A stretch of DNA of 64,000 nt from Colius striatus (taxonomy: Eukaryota; Chordata; Aves; Coliiformes; Coliidae), in contig NC_084774.1 of assembly GCF_028858725.1 (NCBI RefSeq), positions 5,244,001 through 5,308,000 on the forward strand, read 5' to 3'. A program made the translations under genes and the position numbers. How positions within the stretch are numbered: position 1 is the stretch's first letter; every line of letters begins with the position of its first letter. A model generated the notes under the pieces. It was not told the DNA's origin, searched no databases, and saw nothing but the letters and a program-made list of their open reading frames with translations. Positions 18,421 to 30,814 of the stretch are shown in pieces.

Positions 18421-19010
18421 TGTGTTGGTTTAGCCTGAGATAGAGTTAATTTTCTTCGCAGGAGCTGGGATGGGGTTATGTTTTGCATTTGTGCTAGAAA
18501 CAGTATTGATAAGCCAGGGCTGTGTTTGTTGTTGCTGAGCTGGGCTTACACTGAGTCAAGGCCTTTTCTGCTCCTCAGCCCACCCCACCAGTGAGCAGCT
18601 GAGGGGCACAAGTTGCTGGGAGGGGACACAGCTGGGACAGCTGACCCCAACTGACCCCAGGGATATCCCAGACCAGGGGACATCATGCTCAGCATGTAAA
18701 ACTGGGGAAGAGGAAGGAATGGGGAGGACATTTGGAGTGATGGAATTTGTCTTGCCAAGTCACTGTTGTGTGGGATGGAGCTCTACTGTCCTGGGGATGG
18801 CTGAACACCTGCCTGTCCATGACATGTGGGAAGTAAGTTTCTTGGTTTGCTTTGCTTACACGTGTGGCTTTTGCTTTCCCTCTTAAACTGTCTGTCTGAA
18901 CCCATGAGTTTTCTTACTTTTACTGATCTGATTCTCTCCCCAGTCCCATGGCAGGGAGTGAGCGAGAGGCTCTGTGGGGCTCAGTTGCCAGCTGGGGCTA
19001 AACAATAACA
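18421..19010 (+). mobile_element. ERVK-type solo LTR, near-complete
   Basis: A 590-bp LTR that begins TGTGTTGGTTTAGCC and ends GGGGCTAAACAATAACA, giving TGT...ACA termini. It is the same family as the split LTR in the AHCY intron. A degenerate TATA-like AGCATGTAAAACTGG lies near 18,690. There are no gag, pol or env sequences beside it, so it is a solo LTR left by recombination. Flanking bases (TTAGGG and TGGGGT) do not give a clear target duplication. Confidence 0.88.
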
Positions 19011-19879
19011 TGGGGTCTCTGAGACAGTTTCAGTAATTAGCTTGGAAAACTGAGAGATGTTTGGAAAACTTAGCTTGGTATAGCCATCAAGATGTTAATT
19101 GTACCCTTTGTTTTATGGTTTTCAGGTGTGACAACAAGCAATCAAGTCGGGATTTTGTGTGGGAAAATGCAGTATCTGTTTTAAATTCACACAGGTAGGC
19201 AATATTCAGAAAAGCTGATAGTGCTTTATTGGTGCTCAACCCTACTAAGCTGTAATTAAAGTTTCTATTAGTCTCTAGGAGCAAAACAGCTCTGTCATGG
19301 AGCGTTACTGGGTCTGTCTCTAAGCTTCAATTCCAGTAAGTTTTCAGTGGAGACATTTTGGTAGTAACAACTACAAATGAAACACTCTGTCATGCCTGTG
19401 TTTTATCATCTGCTTGCTGATGCCATTTGAGATCTGTCCCTTAGGAAACTCTTAACACTTACAAACAGCTCTTTGATATAAATGGCTATTCAAACTAAAT
19501 ACAAGAAGCAAATAGTAGGTGTACATGTTTTACTGATTTCTGTATCCTATGAATACCTCATGCAACGTGAACTTTACCCAGAAAAGGAAAGCCAGAAAGG
19601 CTGATAACAATTTCTGAGTGCTTGATGATAGATGTTTTGGTGTGATAGACAAATGGCAAAGCAAGCACAACCTCTTTCTAATCAATTCTAGTTGATTAGG
19701 CTTATTAATAAATAAAAATTGTCAAAAGGTACTACATGTAAATGCTGTACTTAAAACTATGTGCATGTGTGTGGAACAACAAATCCCCTCATGTCTCAGC
19801 ACTTCTCATTTCCTTAGCTGGCAGCCACAAGCATTAATGAACTGGATGATGGGTCGCTGTGTGCCCTCTGCAAGTCTGT
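19011..19879. other. Intergenic, unassigned
   Basis: AT-rich unique-looking sequence with no recognised gene or repeat. Confidence 0.5.
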
Positions 19880-20497
19880 ATGTACACAACACCAGGAGTG
19901 GCTGGTAGGCAGAGGGTCAGCCTCCTGTCCAGAGCGACCTGAGGGACAGTCTGAGGAACGGTCTGACAAGAACCTCATGCAGTTCAACAAAAAGAAGGGC
20001 AAAATCCTGCACCAGAGGCAGAGCAGCCCCACACACAGGCATCTGCTGGGGCCTACCCAGCTGGAAAGCAGCTTTGCAGGAAAGGTTCTGAGGGACCTGG
20101 TGAGCAGCAAGTTGAACGTGAGACAGCCATGTGCCCTTCAGCAGAGGTGAATGGTGTCCTGGGCTGGTCAAGGAGGTGATACTTTACCTCTGTTCAGCAC
20201 TGGTAAGTCCATACCTGGAGTACTGTGTCCAGTTCAGGGCTCCTCAGCACAAGAGAGACAGGGACATATTGGAGAGAGTTCAACATCAGGAAACACTTCT
20301 TTTTTTTTGATGTCAAGGCTGATTGAGCACTGGCACAGGTTGCCCAGGGAGGTTGTGGATTCTCCTTCCTTGAGGATATTAAAAAGCTGTCTGAACATGC
20401 TGCTGGGCAGCCAGCTCTAGGTAGCCCTACTTGAGCAGGGGCTTAGACCAGATGATTTCCAGAGGTCCCTGACAAGCTCAACAATGTTATGATTCTG
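19880..20497 (+). mobile_element. Diverged CR1 LINE 3' fragment
   Basis: It matches the CR1 ORF2 end and 3'UTR in order (ACCTCATGCAGTTCAACAAA, CTGGAGTACTGTGTCCAGTT, GTTGCCCAGGGAGGTTGTGG, ACCAGATGATTTCCAGAGG) and ends at GTTATGATTCTG. A gap in the middle and many substitutions show it is older than the CR1 copies nearby. Confidence 0.85.
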
Positions 20498-20844
20498 CAA
20501 AGCTGGAGTGGCACCTGTTGTCTAGGGAACAGCCATTTGCTTGATTTCTATCTGTCCTTCCTTCTCTTTCCTCTCTTCCTGCTCCCCTCTGCCCTGGTAA
20601 AATAGAATTTTTCTGGCCAGCTGGATATTCTGTTAAGAAAATGTCACTGTTTCCACATGAAAAGTTGTTGTGTGATTATTGATACGATTTTAGCATCATC
20701 CAAGGACTATTTCTTACAGTAATGAGACCTTTGAAATGATGGAAACCTAAATCTTTACTTAGTAAAAGAAGGGGCCAAATTATGTTTCTCAAGCCTACTG
20801 TAAGAATGTCTCATTCTTCCTTCTCATACTCATCTGAATGGCTT
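20498..20844. other. Intergenic, unassigned
   Basis: No gene or repeat was recognised. Confidence 0.5.
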
Positions 20845-22291
20845 CATAGAATGGTAGAGATCACCCAGTCCAATCTCCTGCTAAAGCAGCTCCACCGAGA
20901 TCAGGTCACACAGGTGGGTTTGGAAACCTCCGGAGAAGGAGCGTCCACACCCTCCCTGGGCAGCCTGAGCCAGGGCTCCCTCACCTCACCACTCAAAGAG
21001 TTTTTCCTTACTTTTAAATGGAACTTTTTGTGTTCCAACTTCTTTCCATTGCACCTTGACCTATCACAGGATACAACAGAAAAAAAAGGATGTTCCAACC
21101 TCCTGACACCCAACATTTGTATACTTAAAAATATTAATGAGATTCCCTCTCAGTCTTCTCCAGACTGAACAGCCCCAGGTCCCACAGCCTTTCCTCATAA
21201 GGAAGATGCTCCAGTCCCTTGATCATCTTGGTGGCCCTGTGCTGCACTCTCTTCAGAAGTTCTCTGTCCCTCTTGAGCTGAGAAGCCCAGATCTGGATAC
21301 AGGACTCCAGATGAAGCCTCACCAGGGTAGAGCAGAGGGGGAGCATAACCTCCCTTGACCTGCTGGCCCACAGTCTTTGTGATGCTCCCCAGGATGTCAT
21401 TGGCCTTCTTGCCCAAGAGAGCACGTTGCTGCTTGTGTTTAGTTTATTAGCAACCAGCACTCCCAGGTCTCTCTGCAGAGCTGCTCTCCAGCAGGTCAAT
21501 CCCCAGCCTGTCCTGGTGCAGGGGGTTGTTCCTTCCCAGCTGCAGGACTCTGCACTTGCCCTTGTTGAACCTCAGGAGGTTCCTCTCAGCCCAACTCTCA
21601 GCCTGTCCTGATGCCACTGAATGGCAGCACAGCCTCTGGGGAATCAGCCAGTGCTCCCAGTTTGGTGCCAGCAGGGAACTTGCTGAGGGTCCCTCTGTCC
21701 CCTCATCCAGCTGGTTGATGAAGACGTTGAACAAGACTGGCCCCAGAACCCATCCCTGTGGAACTCCACTGGCCACAGGCCTCACACTCGACTCTGTGCC
21801 GTTGATCCCCACCCTCTGGGCTCTGTCATTCAGCAGCTCTCCATCCACCTCACTGTCCACTCATCCCAGCCACACTGTCTGAGCTTTCTGATGAGGATGT
21901 TGTGGGAGACAGTGTCAAAAGCCTTGCTGAAGTCAAGGCAGATGACATCCGCTGCTCCCCTCATCTAGTCAGCTGGTTATGCACTCATTGAAGGCATCAG
22001 GTTGGTTAAACAGGATTTCCCCTTGGTGAAGCCATGTTGACTCCCCCTGATAACCATCTTTTCCTTCGTATGTTTAGTGATAACATCCAGGATGAGTTGT
22101 CCCATCACCTTTCCAGGGATGGAGGTGAGGCTGACCGGCCTGGAGTTTCCTGGGTCGTCCTTCCTGCCCTGTTTGCAGACTGGCGTGCTATTGGCCTTTC
22201 TCCAGCCCTCAGGCACCTCACCTGTCCTCCATGATCAAAAATGATGGAGAGAGGCTTAGCAATCACATCAGCCAGCTCCCTCAGCACTCAA
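20845..22291 (-). mobile_element. CR1 LINE, 1.45 kb, reverse transcriptase to 3' end
   Basis: In reverse orientation this carries CR1 RT motifs (GKVMGQLILDVITKHTKEKM, ASGVPQGWVLGP) and the 3'UTR. It is nearly collinear with 8,900-10,381. It is 5'-truncated inside RT and has frameshifts. It lies downstream of ASIP, in the same orientation. Confidence 0.94.
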
Positions 22292-23584
22292 TGTCTTCAA
22301 CGTTGGGGACAGCTTCCGGGTCTGCTCCCTCCTTCGTCTCCTGTGACCTACCACATCATACCTGGTAGATTAACCAAGAAGGACTTTCCTCCTGTGCCAC
22401 TTTGGAAAACTCAAGATTAAGGCAAAAACCTTCAAAAACAGGAGAAAGATGTCTTCTCCCCAGCTGTTTGCTGCTGCCTTGAGCTTGATCTGTACCTTCA
22501 GAGCTGTTCCTGAGCCTTTGAGGATTCATACAGCATTTATTCTTTTTCTTTTGGTCACTGGTTGCATGCAGCACATGGAGATTGACACCTACATTCACGC
22601 CTGGGATAGGTGCTGCAGTTGTCCATTGTAACAATGGGCACAATTCATCACTTGTAATGGTTTTCTTCAGGATGTACCTATGGGATACACATTCATTTTT
22701 TTGCTGATCTTTCTTTTCTTCCTCAAAGTCCTGGTTATATATTCCTGCTTTGGGGCTTTATATGTGTTGTGTCTTCACAGCAGGAGAAGAAGAGCTGAAG
22801 ACTATTTCTATGGATATGTCTTGGGAAAAAGACTGATTTTTAAGTCATGAGGCACATATGCATTCTGAGTTCAAATGGGCATGTGTATTTTACACCTTGG
22901 AGATAGTGGTTGCTGGTAGAATGATTAAAACCCCTAGGTGTGGATGTAGTGAGGTTCAGCAGAGGATGATAAAAAATTGCCTTATTATTTTGGTTCTGTT
23001 TTTTCAAGTAGAATAAACTGTATAAATTCTTGCCCTGAATTTTGCTGGATGTCTGATAAGAGAGTTAACCCTTACACTTGCATTTTCAGCATGATATATT
23101 GGCCCTGTGGGAAGCTGGTGCTGTGTTGTCTTTGTGGGCAAACCCAAGTTTTGGGGCCTCACTGGGTTAACCAGCCCTGTTTTAGTGTGGCTGTTTGTGT
23201 GCCATAGGTGCACATTTTGCTGTGCTGGTTAGACAATACTGTAGTCTGTGGTTAATATGAGCCTTCAAAAAAGCCCCAAACTAAATCCCAAATGAACAAG
23301 AAGACCCCAAAACCAACAATAACCTAGAATTCTTCTTAAAATGCAGATCAGTTTTGCTAAGAATACTGGTTCAGTGTCAGTCTCCCTGCTTGCTGCTTCC
23401 TGAAGAAAATCCCTGTTTATGATGGCATTAATCCCATGAAAAATAAACTGTCAATTTTAAGAGGCATATCCAAGCTGACAGCTGAAAAGCATCTACTTTG
23501 ATGGCTAAACACATGGGGCAATTTGAAATATGCATTTCAGAAGCTAATGGAAGACAAAAGCCTTATTTTTTTCCCCAACTCAGC
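22292..23584 (-). other. ASIP: Probable ASIP 3'UTR and flanking sequence
   Basis: Sequence immediately downstream of the ASIP stop on the minus strand, with no repeat recognised. A minus-strand AATAAA at 22,536-22,541 could end the transcript, giving a 3'UTR near 1 kb. The true end is not certain. Confidence 0.5.
22536..22541 (-). promoter_or_regulatory. ASIP: Candidate ASIP polyadenylation signal
   Basis: TTTATT on the plus strand, that is AATAAA on the ASIP strand, about 1,050 bases after the stop. I saw no canonical AATAAA or ATTAAA nearer the stop. Assignment is by position only. Confidence 0.35.
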
Positions 23585-23761
23585 CTAGCACTTTGGATTT
23601 AACATTAGACATTGACAGATGGTCTGAAAAATACGGCATTTGCACAAAGCACAGTAGTTACAACATGAATTCAAATGAGGTCTACAGGCTTTGAAGTTTG
23701 GCACACAGTCAGCAGCTGGTGTGGGCCTTGGTTTTGGAGGTGCCTTCAGTTGAGCCCTTTT
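23585..23761 (-). CDS. ASIP: Agouti-signaling protein, last coding exon (cysteine knot)
   Basis: ASIP is a secreted antagonist of the melanocortin-1 receptor on melanocytes. After a TTCTTCTAG acceptor this exon reads KRAQLKAPPKPRPTPAAD and then the agouti domain CVPNFKAC, RPHLNSCC, NYCALCKC, RIFQTICQC and LNPKC, with TAG at 23,585-23,587. All ten knot cysteines are in the family spacing, and the ending LNPKC matches the mammalian LNPNC. The receptor-binding loop reads Arg-Ile-Phe where mammals have Arg-Phe-Phe. The proline-rich linker before the knot is present. The phase joins exactly to the exon at 26,323. No break is seen. AGRP is excluded by the upstream exons and by the AHCY neighbour. 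Confidence 0.95.
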   Translation of the reverse strand, partial: KRAQLKAPPKPRPTPAADCVPNFKACRPHLNSCCNYCALCKCRIFQTICQCLMLNPKC

Positions 23762-24621
23762 CTAGAAGAAAAAACAGAAAAAGTCACGTAGATATGAAAT
23801 GGGTATGGGTCAGACTAAAGCACAGGGGCAAAGAGACAGAACTGTTGGAGCTTCTGGCTTGAGATGAGTAGGCAGGTGCCAGCAATGAGACCTGTGTTAG
23901 TAGCAATGTAGATGTGTGTTGGGACTGGATTGTAGGAAATGCTGACTTAAGACCAACCAACCAAGCAAAATGATAAACCACATGAGTTTACCATTTCTGA
24001 GTCTACCATTTCTCAGACCCATGTTCTGAGCAATTAGAAGCATGACTGGATAGTGCTTTCAAAAATGCTTTGTAGAAAGGAACGTGGCAGCAGCAGACAA
24101 AGGCATGCAAGAATCTGCAAAGGCAGTGATGCTGTCAGTAAAACAATGAATTCCCAAACTCTTAAAATGAAACATTGAAACCTCCCTGTCAGTCTGTGGG
24201 GCTGGTACCCACTTTGCTCCCTGAGCTGCATGGCCGAGAGAGAGGGGAGATGACTTGGCAGTGCTCTACATCACATGGTTGGTTTGTCAAGCTGTTTTGG
24301 AGCCTGGTGATCCTTTGTGCATCAGATCTGTGCATGGGAATCCTTAACTGCAGACACAGGTAAGTATGATGAAAAAGACCTCAGCCTGCTCAAGAGGTGC
24401 TGCTTCTCTGTCTGAGGTTTGGAAAGGTGGAAAGTGTGGGGTTGATTAGCATGTTCCTGGGTCCTGGGAAAGCCCTGTAGCTACAGGCACTCTGTGCACT
24501 TTTTTAACTTGGTAATTTCTCAGGAGTTTAAATGTTAAGGTAAAATGTTCTGTGGTCTCTAAGTGCCTTAGAGCTATTAAGCAAAAATACTTTGACAAAA
24601 TTTGGTCACAAGTGTCTTGGT

Positions 24622-24690
24622 TTGAGATGAGGGTGGAACTAAATGACACCTTGAGGTCTTTTTCAACCTGGGTCATACTGTGAGTTTAGG
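24622..24690 (+). mobile_element. Short, diverged CR1 3' tail
   Basis: GGTGGAACTAAATGACACC followed by TTGAGGTC and CAACCTGGGTCATACTGTGA resembles the terminal CR1 3'UTR. It is very short and mutated. Confidence 0.5.
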
Positions 24691-24871
24691 AAATACTTCA
24701 AGGAAGGTTAACCCCACAAGACATCAAATATGAAATAAGCAGCTCTGTGTCTTTATGGTTGCAGCAATGATGGGTTTGGCGACAAGGTACGATCATTACA
24801 TTAAAAATAAGGTAAAAATGCTATTTTATACTCTTCTAGACAATCTTTAAAATTTAGGAGTCTAGCCCCTG

Positions 24872-25750
24872 TAATAGAACCACAGAATGGTGGGGTGGGA
24901 AGGGACCTGCAGAGCTCATCCAGCCCAACCCCCTGCTAAAGCAGGTTCCCCTCCATCAGGGGGTGCAGGAATGTGTCCAAGTGGGTTTGGAAACCTCCTG
25001 AGAAGGGGCCTCCACACCCTCCCTGGGCTTCCAGACCTGAATACTGAGGAAGTTTTTCTTCATGTTCAAGTGGGACATCCTGTGTTCCAGCTTGTTCCTG
25101 TTATCCCCTGTCCTGTCACTGGACACTACAGAAAAAAAGACTGCAGAAAAAAAAGACCCCATTCTCTCAACACCCAGTATTTGTGAGCAATCTTGCCCAC
25201 GGGGGCACGTTGCTGCTCATGGTTAGTTTATTATCAACCAGCACTCCCAGATCTCTCTCTGCAGAGCTGCTCTCCAGCAAGTCACCCCCAGCCTGTCCTG
25301 GTGCATGGGATTGTTCCTCCCCAGATGCAGGGCTCTGCACTTGCCCTTGTTGAACCTCATGAGGTTCCTCTCTGCCCAACTCTCAGCCTGTCCAGATCTC
25401 ACTGAATGGCAGCACAGCCTCTGGGGAATCAGCCAGTGCTCCCAGTTTGGTGTCAGCAGGGAACTTGCTGAGGGTCACTCTGTCCCCTCACCCACGTCAT
25501 TGATGAAGATGTTGAATCAGACTGGCCCCAGAACCCATCCTTGTGGAACTCCACTGGTCACAGGCCTCACACTCGACTCTGTGCCATTGATCCCCACCCT
25601 CTGGGCTCTGTCATTCAGCCAGCTCTTGATCCATCTCACTGTCCACTCATCCAACCCACACTGTCTGAGCTTTCTGATGAGGATGTTCTGGGAGTGTCCA
25701 AAGCCTTGCTGAAGTCAAGGTAGGTGACCTCAACTGCTCTCTCCTCGCCT
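24872..25750 (-). mobile_element. CR1 LINE 3' fragment
   Basis: In reverse orientation: 3'UTR start at CACAGAATGG, then the ORF2 end and RT motifs matching those at 20,845-22,291. An internal deletion near 25,180 removes part of the ORF2 3' end. It lies in an ASIP intron, in the same orientation as the gene. Confidence 0.92.
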
Positions 25751-26322
25751 ATGGAGCCACGTTCATGTAAATACTTCACAGTCGAGTCCTATCGATAACG
25801 TCACATTAAGGAAATCTATCAGTCTGAGTCTCCTCATCTGATAAAATAACTAGTTAACATTTTCAGCTGAATACTGACTTCTCTGTATGCTTCTGGTTTT
25901 TTGGCACCTGCAGTTAAATATCAGCAAGTAGTAAGGTTGTGGCCCTGGGCTGCTGAGTCTGTGCAGTTAATCCACACAGTATGACTGGGTGATGCCTCTT
26001 CATGGCACACATCTAAATAATTCGACAAACACTTAAACCAGCTCAAGGTTAAGGTACCTTTTGTGTAAGAGAGGGCTGTAAAAAGTAAAACAAAATAAAA
26101 ATCACCTCCCCAAACCTAAAAAAGAACCTCTAATCTAAGACCACATCGTTTTTGTTCCATTATTTTTTTACATCTGTTTTTACAGCATTTAGGTCTTTAA
26201 ACTGTACTTAAATTGTATAGATATACACATGCTATAAAAGCTTTGCAAATCAATGCACTGAGGAAAACCATGGAAGTAATAAACTGTTGTAATTCAACAG
26301 TGTTTTCTGAACAGCCACTTAC

Positions 26323-26384
26323 CTTGGAAGATTTCTTGTTCTCTGCCTCTTTCCTGCTGACTTTCTGGGATCTTTTAGTTAAAT
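26323..26384 (-). CDS. ASIP: Agouti-signaling protein, second coding exon (basic region)
   Basis: This 62-nt exon, with acceptor TTTGAAG and donor GTAAGT on the minus strand, completes the split Asp codon and reads LTKRSQKVSRKEAENKKSSK. The KKSKKISRKEAEK-type basic block is the diagnostic N-terminal domain of agouti, which in mammals interacts with attractin. Phase 1 in and phase 0 out match both neighbouring exons. The mammalian counterpart is about the same length with one more lysine. The exon is too short to appear as a long open frame; it was found by splice sites and homology. Confidence 0.94.
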
Positions 26385-29300
26385 CTTCAAAGAGAATAGC
26401 ACAACATTAAATAAATTCTACACAGTATTTAATTCAGATGCTTAATGCTATTTTAATGTGAAAGGAGGCAGATAACCAGCATTGCCACCTCATCACTGCA
26501 TGTCCTGCCGTGAAGACATCCACCTCCAGGGGCTGTCCTCACTCCTGAGCAGCTGCACTCACACCATGGCTGGTGCTTGTGCAAAGCAGAAAAGCACTGA
26601 TGTTTGTATTTTGGGAGGGTGTTTTTACTTATTGCTTGGTCAGATCTGAACAAAGATGCCACCTTTCATTCTTCAATTGTCTGTTCTTCTTTCACCCACC
26701 ATCTTCACCATCTTATTTTACAAGATGTTCCTTGCAAAGGTGTTTCATTAATGTGCCTGCAGCTGTGAAAGGTTTGTGGATGTTTGTAGAATGAATCTTG
26801 ATCTGGTAAATTTAAGAGGGATTATTCAGACCATGTCTAATGTAACTTTTTTCCCATTAGATTAAATCATTAGTATTTCTGAGTTTTCTCCTGTTATCTC
26901 TTTAGGGCTAATGGTATTTACTTCAGTTTTTGTTGTTATTATCATATCAGCTCTAATGGTATTCATTACTACATAGAAACTCCATGACTAAGGCCTGTCT
27001 TGTGATCTAGCACAGCAAGAGTGTTAAAGTGTGAGGTACTTCTCAGCTCACCATCATGTGATGGTATTTTTGACACCTTTATTCTGTGTTTGTGAGGTTT
27101 GTATTTCTTTCCCTTGAGTCGCTATACTTAGGGTTATACATCTCTCAGAACCCAGGAAAGGAAAAGCTATACTTGAAGCACATGAAGTTATAGTCACTTA
27201 ATAAGAGCATGTCTTAAAAAGGCATTGCACTAACAAGGATTAGTAGTTTAGATCCAGCTCCAGCTAGCAAATTATGCTGGCGTTGTGATGCTGACTTCTG
27301 ATGGTAACCAAGATGCTTGTAAGTCATTTAATTCTACATGAATTTAACCTTCTGTGGTGCATTTGTACAGGTTTGTACTCTAGGTGGTCCTGCTGTGGCA
27401 GGGGGGGTGGACTAGATGATCTTTGAAGGTCCCTTTCAGCCCTTGAGATTTTGTGAGTCTGGATTGCTTCACCTATGGAACTGTTCTGATAACATTCAGT
27501 TAAAGGGTATGTGATGTCACTGAACCCAGAGTGAAACACTGGCCTGATGTAAATGTGCTTTATTTACTCCAGGGAATTTGATAAAGAGAAAAATGATGCC
27601 TAGTTAGCAGATGACAAGGAAATGGAGAGATTTTTTGACAGATGAATGTTGTAATTGTCTCTTCTATAGCTAGTCTGGGTTGCATAAAACACCAGCTGTT
27701 CCCAACTGGCCTCTAATCTCAAATTCCTCATGCTCCACCTGCCACATTTTCAACAGCTTCCCAACTGACCAGCTCAATAAAAACCTCATTTGTGGCAATT
27801 CAGGAAAAAACAATGCAGGCTTCTGAGAATATTGCTAATACACACCTCTAACCTCTCTTGATATAATGGCAATTTGAAATGCTATGGAAAGAATGTGTTA
27901 ATTAGATGACAAGTTGATGCTGGCAAATCCTCTGCTTCCTTTTTAAGATGTGATTTAACTACAGCCTTGGGTCTTATTGATATTGAGCCAGACATATCAT
28001 CTTTAGATACCATGAGCAGTGTGATTGATTAGCAGGTGTGTAAACAGCTGATTGTAAATGAGTTTTATTACTCAAATATGTCTACAGCAGCATTTAAAAA
28101 CTGAGCTGTGAGATCAGTGCTCTCATCTCTGCTCTGTGTGGCCAACCAGAAGGAACAGGACTTGGTAGGAGAAAATGGCACTCAGAAGGGAAGCTCTATC
28201 TGAAATGTTTAAATCAAGCTGACCAGAATTATTTCCTGTTAGCTTATGCAAAATTAGATTATGTATCCCAGCAGAAGGAATTATAACTGATAAATCATAA
28301 AGAAATGGGCAGTATCAGGAGGGGAGAGGAGGCTGTGGTTATTTAAACACTCTCTTAAATATTTGCTCCTCATGAATTGGTTCTGTGGTGGTGATGGGAA
28401 AGACCAGGCTGTCAGTCTTCTACTATGACACTGTTAGAACAAATATTACCATATGTGGTTTCATCCTCCCCCTATAACTGTGCAGGGGTTTTACTGGGGC
28501 TACAGCCAGGAGTAGTGGCAGTGCTGGAGGCACCATCTCTGTGCCCACTCTTCCCACTTCACTCCACCTGATTTTTCCTACTGCTCACTCAGTTTGAGAT
28601 AATTTCTCTCATTTTAGCCTGTTTCCATCCTCTATAGGACTGTCTCTGAGGCAGTCTATCTGCTGTCAACTTCCCACTCATTTCAGCACCCAGCACTGTG
28701 AAAGGTACAGCTCTTATTCTTCACCCAGCTGTTGTGTAACACACAGAGCCCACCAAAAAGCAAGGCAAAAAGGATGGTCCTCCAGTATGTGTCACAATAC
28801 CCTGCAATAAGGAAGGTGACATTATTCCAAGTTCATTTCATTGAAAATGATGAGATCTGCTGTCATTCTCCTGCTCTGGGTAGCAGGTACCAGCAGGGCT
28901 GGGAGGTCTCTTGGTCTGGTAACCTGAACCCCAAAACAAGATCCATGTATGTACTTTCTCCTGTGCCTCCTTTCTCCACCCATTTGAAAGGTTGTGGCTA
29001 CAGACTTTCAAATGCTCTTCATAAGCCATGCATGAATGCAGGCTTTTGATTAATTTATGTTTAGCTTATCAAGTTATAATTCAATTGTTTTAGTTAAGAA
29101 GTCATAGAGGTAATGTGGCCACTGTTTGCCTGGAATAAAACCCAGAAAGGTTTGAGCATGTACCATTTCAGCTCCAAAACAAGCTATTTCAAAACTTAGG
29201 TCGGATTCCTTTGGGTGAGACACAGAGGAATGATTTGTCTCAGTTTTATTGCTCACTTTGTATTGTTTCAATTTTCTTTAGGTGTGTAGTGGAGCTCCAG

Positions 29301-30814
29301 ACTGGCCTCTTGCCTTTGAACAAGTGGGCTGCAGAAAGGCCTTGGGATGCCTCTGGGAATGTCTCATGCCCCAAGAAAGCGAAGGTAGCCCTGGCCAACA
29401 GTGTTACAGTGGGTTTGCATCTGTATTTCCCTTTTTGGAATGGTCAGTGAAGACAAGTGGACTGTGGAAGAGGTGGGTGGTATGCCAAGATCTTTCTAGT
29501 TTGAATTATTCTTGCATTTTTGGTGTTGAATGTTCGCTGTGTATAAAGGAACAATTATAAGGGTGAGCTGGAGGCAATACTGTTTGCTTAGATTCAGCCC
29601 CTTAGTCTGCTATGGATTTCTTTTCTTTGGCTAGTTGGTTCATCTCTCTGTCTACTATAAAATGAGGCAGAGGGGGGAAAGGATTTTTGTTTAAGGCATG
29701 GGAACATTTTTGTGAGAAAATAGAGACATTAGCTGAAGGGAGTGTGTTTTATGTCTCTGATTTTAACTGGAATAAAAAAAATTCTTGGAAGTGTGAGACT
29801 GAAGGCATCACAGGGACCATGAAATTTTATGGCTTGGGAGGCTGCAGAACAACACAGGCTTTAAGAAACTTGCAGTTAAACAACCTTGAGTTAACTCAGG
29901 ATTCAGAGGTTTGGCTTTCATTGGGAATATGGGGCAACTGTTTCTCCTTAAAGAAATGCCCTGAGCATGACTGCAGAGAAAATACAAGAAACAAGGTAAG
30001 AAACAAACATACTTGAATCAAAATTCCTAAAAGCCTGTAGAAAGGGGGTATACAAGAAATGCTTTGATTTTGCATTATTGAAATCTGGGTGCAGTTATGA
30101 ATGAAGTTCTGCAAGTAGTTATCCCCAAATACCTCTGAGTTCCTTGAAGGAAAAAAAAAAAAGGTGTAAATTGTATTGAAAGTCTTGGGGCAGACTCTGG
30201 GGAACAAAATCGTGAAAAGAAGAGCTAAGCATTGCCCTAACAAGGTTCTTCCCTAAAAGGACAGATGATCACTTACTAGTAATGGTAGGGACATAGCTGG
30301 TCATGTCTTGGATAAATAGATGATCTCTGTCTCACCCTTGCAGTGCTCTTTTCTTTCCTTGGTTAAAGATTGCTTAGCTCACAGGTAAACTGAAGTTATA
30401 TTAATAACTTGGTGAACTGTTGATTTCTCTGCCACAAGTGCAGATCCTGGGAAAAAAAGTAGGTAAGTCCACTTTTTCTATTTGTACTAGACTTTAAAAG
30501 GAAACTTAATGCCAATATTGATGAAAGCCTCTTTTCTTTAATATGACCTATGGTGTGATAGGACCTGAAATGAAATCTGTAAGGTGAAAGTAAGTTGTCT
30601 GACTTCATTAAGATTGTGTGATTCTGTGACTTGAAAAAACCAAAATGTTAGACTGTGGTTTGACACATTTACCATCCTTGGTTGCATTGCCACTGCAGTT
30701 CTGCCTGCTACTGGGGCATTTGTATGAATTGCAGTCAAAATAATCCATCCTAATTGGCAACAGTATTTTGTGCATATCTCATTAATTTTACACTGAATGG
30801 CAGGTTTTACTCAC
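26385..30814 (-). other. ASIP: ASIP intron between first and second coding exons
   Basis: It runs GTGAGT to TTTGAAG on the minus strand, 4.4 kb. Apart from a CR1 tail at 27,372-27,462 no repeat was recognised. The open frames near 28,732-30,016 have no recognisable homology. Confidence 0.9.
27372..27462 (+). mobile_element. CR1 LINE 3' tail
   Basis: GGTCCTGCTGTGGCAGG, GTGGACTAGATGATCTTTGA and the ending GAGATTTTGTGAGTCTGG match the CR1 3' terminus. It is a short tail-only copy. Confidence 0.8.

Larger units (their letters stand above)
23762..26322 (-). other. ASIP: ASIP intron between second and third coding exons
   Basis: It runs GTAAGT to TTCTAG on the minus strand. It contains a short CR1 tail at 24,622-24,690 and an 880-bp CR1 fragment. 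The remainder is unassigned. Confidence 0.9.

Noticed and set aside
23585..23761. AGRP rather than ASIP
   Set aside because: The basic SRKEAE exon, the signal exon and the AHCY neighbour fit ASIP; AGRP lacks this basic block and lies in another region.
28732..30016. Several 60-110 codon open frames in an ASIP intron
   Set aside because: They overlap on both strands, have no homology I recognise and no splice support; probably chance.
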